Assembly (NCBI GenBank): GCA_050255815.1
Contig: JBLMVJ010000048.1
Span: 1-52,551 of the forward strand
From: JAGORM01 sp050255815
GTDB lineage: Bacteria > Patescibacteriota > Microgenomatia > Levybacterales > GWA1-39-11
Length of the DNA: 52,551 bases
Reading direction: 5' to 3'
The notes under the pieces were generated by a model. That model had not been told where the DNA came from and ran no database searches. It saw only the letters and a program-made list of their open reading frames with translations. The stretch's first letter is position 1. Each line of letters opens with the position of its first letter. This document shows positions 7,538 to 16,300 of the stretch, piece after piece. A program made the translations under genes and the position numbers.

Positions 7538-7807
7538 TTATTTCTCGTACCTAATCTTATCTGACCAGGGAGCATTTGGATTATTTATTTCTTCCCCTGT
7601 TGAGGTTCCTACACACGCCCAACCCCTAGCCCCAACTATCCCCGGCAATGGCTGATGGTTCCTTTCATACTTTAAACTCTCAACGCTTCCTCTTCTAATT
7701 AATGTAACTCGTTCTTCCATGCTTAAATACACAGTCACTGATTTTCCTCTTGCCGGAACATGTAATTGCTGCCAATTCCCCTTCATATCCCTTTCTTTAA
7801 TTGTCAT
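7538..7807 (-). CDS. hypothetical protein, 89 aa
   Basis: I do not recognise this small protein. I place the start at the ATG at 7807 (MTIKERD), because a TATAAT -10 box lies 6 nt upstream; an in-frame ATG at 7837 would lie upstream of the promoter. The protein is basic in the middle, and SVTVYLSMEERVTLIRRGSVESL could form a beta-beta-helix unit. The C-terminal part has PGIVGARGWACVGTSTGEE. No membrane segment or signal peptide is seen. It is divergent from the aminopeptidase gene, and their promoters overlap. Confidence 0.6.
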   Translation of the reverse strand: MTIKERDMKGNWQQLHVPARGKSVTVYLSMEERVTLIRRGSVESLKYERNHQPLPGIVGARGWACVGTSTGEEINNPNAPWSDKIRYEK

Positions 7808-7813
7808 GGGATG

Positions 7814-7819
7814 ATTATA
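7814..7819 (-). promoter_or_regulatory. -10 box of the 89-aa gene, leaderless type
   Basis: TATAAT on the minus strand, 6 nt before the ATG at 7807. It lies only 8 bp from the divergent -10 box of the aminopeptidase gene. Confidence 0.5.
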
Positions 7820-7824
7820 GCGTA

Positions 7825-7833
7825 TGATACAAT
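7825..7833 (+). promoter_or_regulatory. extended -10 of the aminopeptidase gene, leaderless type
   Basis: TGATACAAT, an extended -10 element, followed by 6 nt and then the ATG at 7840. This places the start codon at the expected +1. The divergent promoter for the 89-aa gene lies within the same 32-bp gap. Confidence 0.55.
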
Positions 7834-7839
7834 GCAAGA

Positions 7840-8922
7840 ATGGAGCACAGAATAAAGCAGGTGAGGAAATTGTTGACCGAAGAAAAACTTGACGCGTTAT
7901 TTATTACCTCAAGCATTAACATCAGATACTTATCCGGATTTAGCGGATTCTCAAAAGATGAGCGGGAGGGTTACGGACTTTTAACTGGTTCTAGTTTTTA
8001 TGTTTTTGCAGATCCCCGGCTTTATGAAGGTGCAAGGAAAAATTCGAGTAATACAAAAGTAATTGAGTTTAGCGCAGGAAAAAAATTAATGCCGCAGCTC
8101 CAGGAAATAATTGATAAAGAAAAACTGGCAATAATAGGATTTGAGGAAAACCTAACGGTTGCAGAACACAAGCGGTTTAAAAAATTAGAACGAGTTAAAT
8201 TAAAATTAACAGAAGAAATAGTAGAATTTGTACGGCAAATAAAAGACCTCCAGGAGTTAACCGCGCTACAGAAAGCCTGCGCCCTAACAGATGACGCATT
8301 CTCCCATGTCTTAAAAACTCTTAAAGTTAGTGTTACAGAGCTTGAAGTAGCATGGGAAATAGAAAAACATATTAGGGAGCATGGAGGAGAACTTTCTTTT
8401 CCTACTATAGTAGCATTCGGAGAAAACTCCGCAGTACCTCACCACATTACCGGCAACCAGAAACTAAAGACCAATGACATAATTCTTCTGGATTTTGGTG
8501 CAGCTGTTGACGGTTACCATGCAGACATGACGCGAACAGTTTTCTTTGGAAAAGCAGATGAAAAATTTAAGGAGATGCATGAAACTGTCCAGGAAGCACA
8601 ACAACTCCCATTCGAATTAGTCAAAGGAGCAAGTATTACGCCCAAACAGATTGATGAGATTTCACGCAATTTCATTACAGAAAGAGGTTACCCTTCTGTT
8701 CCACATTCTGTAGGGCATGGGGTTGGGCTGGAGGTCCATGAGCTTCCACATATCCATCCTGCTTTTGATGAAGAGATTGAGAAAAACACGCCGTTTACCA
8801 TAGAGCCGGGAATTTATATTCCGGGATTTGGCGGGGTCCGCATAGAAGACACAGTTTTTTATGATGGCTCTCAAATTGTCCAACTCACCAAATCTCCAAA
8901 GAACTTAATCGAGCTGGATTAA
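7840..8922 (+). CDS. M24 metallopeptidase, Xaa-Pro aminopeptidase family
   Basis: A 360-residue cytoplasmic peptidase of the PepP/PepQ type, which removes an N-terminal residue before proline or splits Xaa-Pro dipeptides. It has an N-terminal creatinase-like domain (about 1-130) and a C-terminal pita-bread domain. All five dinuclear-metal ligands are visible: Asp218 (LLDFGA), Asp229 (HADMTRT), His293 (SVGHGVG), Glu322 (TIEPGIY) and Glu336 (RIEDTV). The proposed start is at the +1 of an extended -10 promoter, so it should be leaderless. It is the first gene of the plus-strand block inserted between rpsG and fusA. Aminopeptidase versus prolidase cannot be settled. Confidence 0.92.
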   Translation: MEHRIKQVRKLLTEEKLDALFITSSINIRYLSGFSGFSKDEREGYGLLTGSSFYVFADPRLYEGARKNSSNTKVIEFSAGKKLMPQLQEIIDKEKLAIIGFEENLTVAEHKRFKKLERVKLKLTEEIVEFVRQIKDLQELTALQKACALTDDAFSHVLKTLKVSVTELEVAWEIEKHIREHGGELSFPTIVAFGENSAVPHHITGNQKLKTNDIILLDFGAAVDGYHADMTRTVFFGKADEKFKEMHETVQEAQQLPFELVKGASITPKQIDEISRNFITERGYPSVPHSVGHGVGLEVHELPHIHPAFDEEIEKNTPFTIEPGIYIPGFGGVRIEDTVFYDGSQIVQLTKSPKNLIELD

Positions 8923-8961
8923 AAAGCAAAAATATTACCGTAGAAAAACAGGAAATATTTT

Positions 8962-8969
8962 GCTAGAAT
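8962..8969 (+). promoter_or_regulatory. extended -10 before the cyclophilin gene
   Basis: TGCTAGAAT (the T of TG is at 8961), an extended -10, with 9 nt to the ATG at 8979. It predicts an mRNA with a leader of about 0-3 nt. Confidence 0.45.
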
Positions 8970-8978
8970 GTTAAGCAC

Positions 8979-9662
8979 ATGTTTGATAACAAGGCAATAA
9001 TTGGGTTTATCATAGTGGTTCTCTTAGGATTAGGTATTGCGATTTATGTTTCCGGAAAATCTAACCCATCACCCAGCAATACGCCTGACATCAGTGCAAT
9101 TGAAAGCCCTAGCCCTGCAATAACCATTCCGGAAGGCGCAAACAATATAAACCAGCCTAACCAAACCAACCAGATGAACCAGGAAAATGCAAAACCTACT
9201 ATGACGCCTATTTCAGCAACAAAAGGAATTATTAAAACCGTAAAGGGCGATATAGAATTTGTCCTCTATCCTAATGATGCACCTAAAACCGTCACTAATT
9301 TTGCAACCCTTGCTGCAAATAAATTCTATGACGGGCTTACTTTCCATAGAGTAGAACCGGGATTTGTTATTCAGGGCGGAGACCCTAACGGAAACGGGAC
9401 CGGAGGCACCTCTATTTACGGCGCTACTTTTGAAGATGAATTAAATCCCAACACAGAAAGTTATAAGGAGGGCTACAAAGAAGGAGTTATAGCTATGGCA
9501 AACCGCGGACCTAACACCAACAGCTCACAATTCTTTATCATGTGGTCAGACAACACTGGCCTTCCAAAAAACTACACTATTTTTGGCAAAGTCACTAACG
9601 GAATGGATGTAGTTCACAAGATGGTCGCCGGCGACAAGATTCTCAGCATTACAGTGGAATAA
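8979..9662 (+). CDS. membrane-anchored cyclophilin-type peptidyl-prolyl isomerase
   Basis: A 227-residue protein with an N-terminal membrane anchor (about 7-25, GFIIVVLLGLGIAIYV), an Asn/Pro/Gln-rich linker to about residue 80 and a C-terminal cyclophilin domain. The domain motifs are FHRVEPGFVIQGGDP, GNGTGG and MANRGPNTNSSQFFI. The catalytic Arg is in FHRV. The anchor and linker place the isomerase outside the cytoplasmic membrane, where it would help fold exported proteins. It is transcribed on its own from an extended -10 close to the start codon. Confidence 0.92.
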   Translation: MFDNKAIIGFIIVVLLGLGIAIYVSGKSNPSPSNTPDISAIESPSPAITIPEGANNINQPNQTNQMNQENAKPTMTPISATKGIIKTVKGDIEFVLYPNDAPKTVTNFATLAANKFYDGLTFHRVEPGFVIQGGDPNGNGTGGTSIYGATFEDELNPNTESYKEGYKEGVIAMANRGPNTNSSQFFIMWSDNTGLPKNYTIFGKVTNGMDVVHKMVAGDKILSITVE

Positions 9663-9771
9663 GGCAAGAATCTTCATTCTCGCTTACACTCAAAATAAAG
9701 ATAGTTTCCATATCAGTAGAATAAGTGGGTAATTATCATTTTTCCGCTCGCTTCACTCGCTCCAAATAAAA

Positions 9772-10428
9772 TCATGCCAGCTCCTTGAGTATCAATACCT
9801 CCATATCCTTCAATTCTTTTTTTAATTGCTCTTCAGCGTCTTTATATTGTCCGCCCAGCTGCATTTTGTAATGCATGGGAATTACTGTTTTTGCCTGGAT
9901 TGCTTTAGCTGCCTCTATCATTTCTACCACATCCATGGTGTAATGCCCGCCCATAGGAAGCATGGCAACATCTAAATGCCATTTAGAAAATTCCCGCATT
10001 TCCGGAATAAAATCAGTGTCTCCCGCATGGTAAATCTTTTTTCCATTCAATTCAAATACGTACCCCACCCATTTATTTTCTTTAGGATGGAATGAAAGGC
10101 GTTCCGGCTTTAAGTTATATGCAGGAACGGTCTGGAATTTAAAGCCCCCAATATCATAATAATTATTAGGCTCTACCGGAAATTTTTTTTGGGTTATTTT
10201 TAAGGTTTCCAGGGAATCAGGGGTGGCAACTACCACCGTATCTTCTTTTAATAGTTTATCTATATCCCCCTCTGACAAATGGTCCGGGTGCGCATGGGTA
10301 ATGAAAATGATATCTGCCTTGGGAAGGTCTTTATGAGGAAGGTGGTATGGGTCAATATAATAAATTCTTTTACCGCTTTTATCTACAAAAGAAAACCCCG
10401 CATTCCCATACCAGGTTACATTTTCCAT
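9772..10428 (-). CDS. metal-dependent hydrolase, UPF0173-like beta-lactamase fold
   Basis: A 218-residue metallo-beta-lactamase-fold hydrolase of the UlaG/UPF0173 type. The metal-binding THAHPDHL motif is near residues 45-52, with further ligands in HAGDTDF (about 134-140) and a C-terminal histidine in VIPMHYKM. GNAGFSF and YIDPYHLP at the N-terminus fit the family. The substrate is unknown. There is no signal peptide. It lies alone on the minus strand inside the plus-strand block, with a leaderless-type promoter; its start is 84 nt from the divergent membrane protein gene. Confidence 0.88.
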   Translation of the reverse strand: MENVTWYGNAGFSFVDKSGKRIYYIDPYHLPHKDLPKADIIFITHAHPDHLSEGDIDKLLKEDTVVVATPDSLETLKITQKKFPVEPNNYYDIGGFKFQTVPAYNLKPERLSFHPKENKWVGYVFELNGKKIYHAGDTDFIPEMREFSKWHLDVAMLPMGGHYTMDVVEMIEAAKAIQAKTVIPMHYKMQLGGQYKDAEEQLKKELKDMEVLILKELA

Positions 10429-10434
10429 AATAAA

Positions 10435-10443
10435 GTTATACCA
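10435..10443 (-). promoter_or_regulatory. extended -10, leaderless type
   Basis: On the minus strand TGGTATAAC, an extended -10, with 6 nt to the ATG at 10428. Confidence 0.45.
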
Positions 10444-10512
10444 GATAATTCCTTTCTAATTGCTGAGATTATGTAAGAGGATTGTATGAAAGAGGTATAA
10501 TATTATAAGAGT

Positions 10513-10848
10513 ATGAGTGCAAAAAAAATATTTTTTTGGCTTCCAAGATTACTCTCAATTTTCTATATTCTTTTCTTAGGAATTTTCGCCTTAGACGTTT
10601 TTTCTATGGAAGGATCTCTTCCTGCGTTAGTTGGCGGTTTTTTGATCCATCTTATCCCTAATTTTATTTTACTTGGCTTATTAATACTGGCTTGGAAAAA
10701 AGAATTAATTGGTGGCATTATTTTTATCACGCTTCCGGTAATACTAGCTCTAACTCCCAACTTTTTCCCAATAAGTATAGTTCTCCTGGCCCCTGTTTTT
10801 TTAATTGGAATATTGTTTATTGCTCACTATCTTAAAGAAAGGAGGTGA
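10513..10848 (+). CDS. small membrane protein, 111 aa
   Basis: An unrecognised protein, almost wholly hydrophobic, with four likely membrane segments (about 10-28, 38-58, 66-84 and 86-106) and a basic C-terminal end (HYLKERR). A TATAAT box at 10496-10501 lies 11 nt upstream of the ATG. Its last codons contain the Shine-Dalgarno AGGAGG of the next gene, so the two are co-transcribed and may be coupled in translation. No functional motif is seen. Confidence 0.65.
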   Translation: MSAKKIFFWLPRLLSIFYILFLGIFALDVFSMEGSLPALVGGFLIHLIPNFILLGLLILAWKKELIGGIIFITLPVILALTPNFFPISIVLLAPVFLIGILFIAHYLKERR

Positions 10849-10857
10849 AGTAGAAGA

Positions 10858-11268
10858 ATGAGAATTTTTCTTCAAGGAATACTTGCAGGAGCTGTAATTT
10901 TTGTAGTATCTTTTGCCTTTAGCTTCCTTCTCCAATTCCTTTTACCAAATTTACAGCAGGAGTATGTGAACAGCATGTTCAGACCCTGGACAGACCCGTT
11001 AATGTCTTTGTATTATGTGTACCCGTTTATTCTGGGAATAATCCTGTCCTTTCTATGGACAAAGGTAAAACCATTATTTAAAGACAAATCTTTCTGGAAA
11101 CGGGGTGCTAAGTTTGGCCTGTTATACTGGGTAGCCAGCTCAATTCCCGGCATGTTCATCACCTACAGCAGCTTCAATGTATCCCTAACTATGGTAGTGG
11201 TATGGAGCATTGGCGGCTTGCTGGAAGGAATTGCAGCAGGAATATTACTGGCTAGAGTAAATAAGTAA
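10858..11268 (+). CDS. membrane protein, 136 aa
   Basis: An unrecognised integral membrane protein with about four hydrophobic segments (roughly 5-27, 47-66, 82-100 and 107-131). A strong Shine-Dalgarno (AAAGGAGG, 10838-10845) overlaps the end of the preceding gene, an unusual case for this window, where most such genes appear leaderless. FLWTKVKPLFKDKSFWKR forms a basic loop in the middle. It probably works with the preceding 111-residue membrane protein; the function is unknown. Confidence 0.65.
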   Translation: MRIFLQGILAGAVIFVVSFAFSFLLQFLLPNLQQEYVNSMFRPWTDPLMSLYYVYPFILGIILSFLWTKVKPLFKDKSFWKRGAKFGLLYWVASSIPGMFITYSSFNVSLTMVVVWSIGGLLEGIAAGILLARVNK

Positions 11269-11271
11269 TCC

Positions 11272-11280
11272 TGATATAAT
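11272..11280 (+). promoter_or_regulatory. extended -10, leaderless type
   Basis: TGATATAAT, an extended -10 element, followed by 7 nt and the ATG at 11288. It overlaps the intergenic gap after the membrane protein gene. Confidence 0.5.
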
Positions 11281-11287
11281 CGGGAGT

Positions 11288-12214
11288 ATGTCAACTATAA
11301 AGACTATAGTTAACTCCTCTGCGGTCCTTTCTTTTCTTCAAAAACGTCTGGACAGCTCTATCCAGGGTATTAATTTTATAAAGGGGGGAGAACAGGCTCA
11401 GGCATTCTCATTTGTTTCAAAACAAAAGGATCTCATAATCCGGATAAATAGAAAGCTATATAGCTTTGATAAAGATAACTATGCATTTAAACATTTCGGA
11501 AGCAAAAACCTGCCTATCCCTGAAATTCTTGATATAGGTAAATTTGATAGAAAACACTATTATGCGATTTCCTCATTTGCTCCGGGCCAAACCCTTGATA
11601 CTGTTGACAAGGAAACAAAGCTTCAACTACTACCCCAGATCCTTTCAATCCATGATGAAATCAGAAATACAAGAATTGAAAAAGGAAATTTTGGTGACTG
11701 GGATAAAAACGGCATTGCAAGGTTTAAGAGTTGGAAGAAATTTATTTCCGGCAAAAGAGACAGTGTCTATAAAAATTGGCAGAAATTATATAACACGACT
11801 TTTCTTGAAAAAGAACCTGTTGAAAAAATTACTGAGACAATAGAAAAGCTATTAGATTTTTTACCAGAGGAGAGCTATTTAATCCATGGGGATTATGGAG
11901 GCAATAACATGACAACAACCGGTGGAAAAATTACGGGAGTTTTAGATTGGGGGGAATCAAAGTATGGAGATTTTATATTTGATGTAGCCTGGATAGATTT
12001 TTTCTCCGGAGGTGAACTCCCATATGCAAACCTTTTTAAAAAACATTATGAGGAAATTGGACTACGTGTTGGAAACTTCAATGAGAGACTCTTATGCTAT
12101 AAAATGCATTTAGGGTTAGGAAGTATTGGATTTTTTGCTCTTTCAGGACAAAAAGATGTTTACGAGTGGACAAAAAAAGGGTTACTAAAGCTTATGGAAG
12201 AATCTAAAATCTGA
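11288..12214 (+). CDS. APH-family phosphotransferase
   Basis: A 308-residue kinase of the aminoglycoside phosphotransferase/choline kinase fold. The catalytic loop HGDYGGNN (about 200-207) provides the base Asp and metal-binding Asn, and VLDWGES (about 217-223) is the DFG-like Asp motif. The N-terminal lobe has GGEQAQAFSF and LIIRINRK, with the ATP-binding lysine position replaced in context by Arg. The substrate could be an antibiotic, a sugar or a small metabolite; sequence alone does not tell. Its 3' end overlaps the convergent rpsG by 11 nt. The mRNA is probably leaderless. Confidence 0.85.
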   Translation: MSTIKTIVNSSAVLSFLQKRLDSSIQGINFIKGGEQAQAFSFVSKQKDLIIRINRKLYSFDKDNYAFKHFGSKNLPIPEILDIGKFDRKHYYAISSFAPGQTLDTVDKETKLQLLPQILSIHDEIRNTRIEKGNFGDWDKNGIARFKSWKKFISGKRDSVYKNWQKLYNTTFLEKEPVEKITETIEKLLDFLPEESYLIHGDYGGNNMTTTGGKITGVLDWGESKYGDFIFDVAWIDFFSGGELPYANLFKKHYEEIGLRVGNFNERLLCYKMHLGLGSIGFFALSGQKDVYEWTKKGLLKLMEESKI

Positions 12215-12686
12215 AGTGGGAAAATGCTTTGTTGGCTTCTGCCATTTTGTGGGCTACGTCCCGTTTTCTGATTGCTTCTCCGGTATTTTTATTTACATCC
12301 ATAATTTCAGCTGCTAACTTCTGGGAGAATTTTTTGTATTCTGCGGTAGGCCTTTTCCGTGCAGCTTCTAATATCCAGCGGATAGCCAGGGAAATTCTGC
12401 GTGGTCCGCGTACTTCTGTAGGGACCTGGTATGCTGCTCCTCCTATACGGCGTGCTTTTACTTCAACCTTTGGTGCTACAGCGTCAATTGCCCTTTCAAA
12501 AGAAACCAGTGGATTCTCATCCCCTTTTTCTTTCATGAATTCCAGTGCGTCATAAACTACGCCCTGTGCAACAGTTTTTTTACCATCAACCATCAGCCTG
12601 TTTATAAACTTTGCTAAAAGCAGGTTATTATAAACCGGATCCGGCTCAATATGTCTTTTTTTTGTTGTATGTATTCCTCTAGCCAC
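12204..12686 (-). CDS. rpsG: 30S ribosomal protein S7
   Basis: S7, the primary assembly protein of the 30S head, which contacts the 3' major domain of 16S rRNA and the E-site tRNA. I start it at a GTG (12686), giving 160 residues, because AAGGAGA lies 9 nt upstream and the protein then begins VARGIHTTKK, like other S7. A longer in-frame reading to 12737 only translates the intergenic hairpin. Conserved parts: LAKFINRLMVDGKK, GAAYQVPTEVRGPRR and RWILEAARKR. It is co-transcribed with rpsL. The tandem-hairpin element B sits between them. It ends inside the convergent APH gene. Confidence 0.96.
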   Translation of the reverse strand: MARGIHTTKKRHIEPDPVYNNLLLAKFINRLMVDGKKTVAQGVVYDALEFMKEKGDENPLVSFERAIDAVAPKVEVKARRIGGAAYQVPTEVRGPRRISLAIRWILEAARKRPTAEYKKFSQKLAAEIMDVNKNTGEAIRKRDVAHKMAEANKAFSHFRF

Positions 12687-12700
12687 CTTGTTTGTCTCCT

Positions 12701-12753
12701 TGACAGAACGAGTACAATTTTTAACTCGTTCTGTCATCCAGTGTTCTCACTGG
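12701..12753 (-). repeat. element B copy 1: tandem hairpins between rpsL and rpsG
   Basis: On the minus strand CCAGTG-AGAA-CACTGG (12738-12753) is followed after one base by a perfect 13-bp stem TGACAGAACGAGT/ACTCGTTCTGTCA (12724-12736 with 12701-12713, loop 10 nt). It ends directly at the rpsG Shine-Dalgarno. A second copy lies at 33466-33519, with compensating changes in the small hairpin. There is no T-run, so it is not a normal terminator. Confidence 0.8.
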
Positions 12754-12763
12754 ACTACTTCTT

Positions 12764-13189
12764 TTACGCTCCCGCGTTTCCTCCCGCTCCCTTTGCTCCA
12801 TACTTAGAACGTGAAGATTTTCTTCCTTCTACTCCGCCCATATCAAACTTTCCGCGGACTAAATGATATTTCACACCCGGTAAATCCTTTACTCTTCCAC
12901 CGCGGACCAAAACAATTCCGTGTTCTGCTAAATTATGTCCAATTCCCTGGATGTATGCGGTAACTTCTTCACGGTTGGAAAGCTTTACCCTAGCAACTTT
13001 ACGAAGAGCTGAATTAGGTTTCTTAGGAGTCATGGTCCTTACCAGCGTAACCACACCACGTTTCTGTGGAGAAAAAAGGCCGCTATAGCTTCTGGTCCTG
13101 GCATTAAACGTAGACCGCAACGCGGTTGCTTTAATTTTCTTGCCTTTTTTAGACCTTCCTTTTTTAACTAATTGGTTAAGTGTTGGCAT
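12764..13189 (-). CDS. rpsL: 30S ribosomal protein S12
   Basis: S12, the decoding-centre protein. At 141 residues it has normal length. Conserved parts are visible: MPTLNQLVKKGR at the N-terminus, TPKKPNSALRKVARV (with the lysine linked to streptomycin response in other bacteria) and the PGVKYHLVRGKFD segment holding the second decoding loop. The C-terminus is Lys/Arg/Gly-rich. It lies between rpoC and rpsG in the usual order. A weak promoter candidate lies close upstream (TAAAAT 9 nt before the ATG); it may also be read through from rpoC. Confidence 0.97.
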   Translation of the reverse strand: MPTLNQLVKKGRSKKGKKIKATALRSTFNARTRSYSGLFSPQKRGVVTLVRTMTPKKPNSALRKVARVKLSNREEVTAYIQGIGHNLAEHGIVLVRGGRVKDLPGVKYHLVRGKFDMGGVEGRKSSRSKYGAKGAGGNAGA

Positions 13190-13274
13190 GGTTTTGCTAT
13201 TTTACTATATTCTGAGCCTGATTTCCAACAGGAAAGAAATTTGTGGAAACTATCAATTTTCTGGCTGAAAATTG

Positions 13275-13313
13275 GAAATTGGTAGAAACTTGTTGTGATT
13301 ACAATTAATTTCT
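13275..13313. repeat. element D copy 1, after rpoC
   Basis: A 39-nt AT-rich sequence that aligns with 36878-36916 and 41381-41420: GAAATT, a run like GATAGAAACT, then ATTACAATNAATTTCT. It follows the rpoC stop (13344). Flanking sequence carries more AATTTCTAT and TAGAAATT words and a perfect CAATTTTC/GAAAATTG hairpin. Confidence 0.6.
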
Positions 13314-13343
13314 ATGAATTTCTCAGTTTCAATCAATTTCTAT

Positions 13344-16300
13344 CTACGCCTGTGGTACTTCCTGAGGCTCTGCTATGATTGCTTGTTCCGGCTCTGCAGC
13401 TGCTATCTGTGCATTCCCATCCATAAAGTCTTCTCTAACCGGAATAAGGCGTCCCACAATAACGTTTTCCTTCAGTCCAATGAGGTTATCCTCACGGCCT
13501 TCCAGAGCTGCGTCAGTCAGGACCTGGGTGGTTTCCTGGAATGAAGCGGCTGACAACCATGAATCTGTTACCAAAGCGGCCTTAGTGACTCCCAAAATAG
13601 TTTCCCGTGCAGAAGCCGGTTCTCCACCTTCTGAAATAACGCTGGCATTTTCTTCCTCAAAACGTACTTTAGAAACCAAGTCTCCAGGAAGAAGTGCAGT
13701 GTCCCCCGTGGTTTCAATCATTACTTTATCAGACATCTTGCGGGTAATAGTCTCAAAATGCTTGTAATGGATAGAAATTCCCTGTGATTCATACACATTT
13801 TGTACTTCTGCAATCAGGTATTCCTGTGCTTTTTGGAGTCCGGAAACCTTCAAAACGTCACGAGGATCCAGGTAACCTTCACACAGTCTAGTTCCTGCAA
13901 TTACTTCTTCCCCTTCTTCTACCAACAGGCTTGCAGTAAGCGGGACAAAGTATTCACGTTCTTCAACCGGCTTTACCTTAGTATTTCTGACGCGGATAAT
14001 AAACCCGTCTTCCATTTTATTAATCTGTACTTTTCCGGTGATTTCTGCAACCGGTGCCAGATTCTTAGGGCGCCTTACCTCAAAAAGTTCTTCCACGCGC
14101 GGCAAACCCTGGGTAACGTCAGACATAACGACTCCTCCAAAATGCTTAACCCGCATGGTAAGCTGGGTTCCTGGCTCTCCAATAGACTGTGCTGCAATAA
14201 CTCCAACCGGAGTACCCATATCAGCAAGTTTGTAAGAGCTCATATCCCAACCGTAGCAGTGTGCACAGATTCCGTATTTCAGGGTGCAGTAGAGGGGAGT
14301 TCTAACGACTACCTTTTCAACAGCTTCTTCCCCAATGATAGCTTTCAGCATGTCATGGTCAATGGGCTGGCCCTTTGCAACGATAACATTCTTACCCTTT
14401 CCAACGTCATGGGAAACTACACGTCCCAAAAGCATGTTATTCAGGTAAGTAGTGTTTTCTCTATTCTTTGCTACATCAACTTCAATTCCCTCTGTAGTTC
14501 CGCAGTCATCTTCACGGATGATAACATCATGGGTAACATCAACCAGACGGCGGGTAAGATATCCTGCATCAGCGGTCTTCAAAGCTGAGTCGGTAAGACC
14601 TTTTCTGGATCCGCGGGCTGAGTTCACATATTCAAAGATAGAAAGTCCTTCCCTAAAGTTAGATTTAATAGGCAACTCAACAATACGACCAAGCGGATCA
14701 TAAATAAGACCTCTCATAGCAGCAAGCTGTTTAATCTGGTCTTTACCTGCACGTGCTCCTCCGGACTCTGCAATGATCCTTACCATGTCTGATGCGCCAA
14801 ACAAATTCCAGGTAAGGTTTGCTATCTTTTCAGTTGTCTCTAACCAGACATTATTCATGAGTCTCTTCTGTTCTGAAAGGGTAATAAGACCCTGCTGATA
14901 TTCTGATTCAATCTCTTTAATCTTCTCTTCTGCTTCCATAATAAGCTTGTTCTTATCAGGAAGCATCTTCAAATCAAAGGTAGACACAGAAATTCCGGAT
15001 ATAGTTGCTGAGTAAAACCCAATTTCTTTAATAGAATCAATAAGCCGTCCTACTTCATCTTCTGATAGGTCTACCATAGCACGGGTAACCAGCTCTTTAA
15101 TAGTAGAAGCTTTAATCTCTTTATTTACATAGCCTAACTTCTCCGGAAGTTTTGCGTTAAACATAAGCCGTCCCATGCTGGTTTCAATCAGTTTTCCATT
15201 AATCCTCACCATGATGGGCTCACGGAGTGCAACTTTCTTAAGAGTGAAGGCAAACAGAGCCTCTTCCTCATTTACAAAGTGGGGAAGCACTTCCCTTCTC
15301 AGTCTCTCATCAACACTGGTAAAGTAGTACACACCCAAAGCCATTTCCTTGTTAGGAAGAGTTATGGGTGATCCGTCTGCAGGCTTTAACAGATTGTGTT
15401 CAGGCATCATGAGCGCAATAGCTTCCTCCTGGGCGCGGGAAGACAATGGAACGTGGATCGCCATCTGGTCTCCATCAAAGTCAGCGTTATAACCTGCGCA
15501 GACACAAGGATGAATTCTAATAGCAGATCCTTCAACTAAAACAGGGAAAAATGCCTGAATTCCCAGTTTATGCAAGGTAGGAGCGCGGTTGAGAAGAACC
15601 GGATGGTTTTTAGTGATTTCCTCAAGGATATCAAACACTTCCGGTGGCCTCTTCTCAATATATCTTTTTGCAGCTTTTGCATTAGGGGTAGTCAAACCGC
15701 GGGTAATAACCTCACGGATGACAAACGGTTTAAAGAGTTCAAGCGCCATTTCTTTTGGCAGTCCACACTGGTTCAGGGTTAATTCCGGTCCTACAATAAT
15801 AACGGAACGTCCGGAGTAGTCCACACGTTTTCCAAGAAGGTTCTTTCTGAACCGTCCTTGCTTTCCACGCAGGATATCTGAAAGGGATTTAAATTGTCTC
15901 TGGGTAGTAGAAGTCCTAATAGACGTATCTATTAAGTAGTCTACTGCTTCCTGAAGCATTCTTTTTTCATTCCTTAAAATGATTTCAGGTGCACCCAATG
16001 AAATAAGATGTTTCAAGCGGTTATTCCGGTTAATCACGCGGCGGTATAAATCATTCAAGTCTGAAGTTGCGAAACGTCCTCCATTTAGTTGGACCATAGG
16101 ACGCAGGTCCGGCGGGAGAACCGGAAGGATCCGCAGGATTAAGGATGCCGGCTTGAATCCAGCCTTATAAATAGATTCGTACAAATGGAGCCTCTTCAAC
16201 AGTTTTAATTCTTTCTGTCCGGAAGACTTATGAATTTCTTCCCTTAACTCTCCTACCAATTTTTGGACATCAATAGATTCAATTGCGGTAAGTACGGCTT

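Noticed and set aside
9740..9770. GCTCGCTTCACTCGCTC as a terminator
   Set aside because: It is a direct repeat of GCTCGCT/ACTCGCT, not an inverted repeat, so no stable hairpin forms.
11288..12214. Calling the APH-like kinase an antibiotic-resistance gene
   Set aside because: The fold is shared with choline, homoserine, fructosamine and other kinases; nothing in the sequence shows an antibiotic substrate.
12687..12737. N-terminal extension of S7 (17 residues)
   Set aside because: It translates the element-B hairpin; the same residues appear in front of the unrelated YtxH-like protein, so this is a shared DNA element and not protein. The GTG with a Shine-Dalgarno at 12686 fits better.
13800..14588. 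262-codon plus-strand ORF opposite rpoC
   Set aside because: It lies wholly inside the strongly conserved rpoC frame, has no promoter or ribosome site and no recognisable protein features. It is an antisense shadow.
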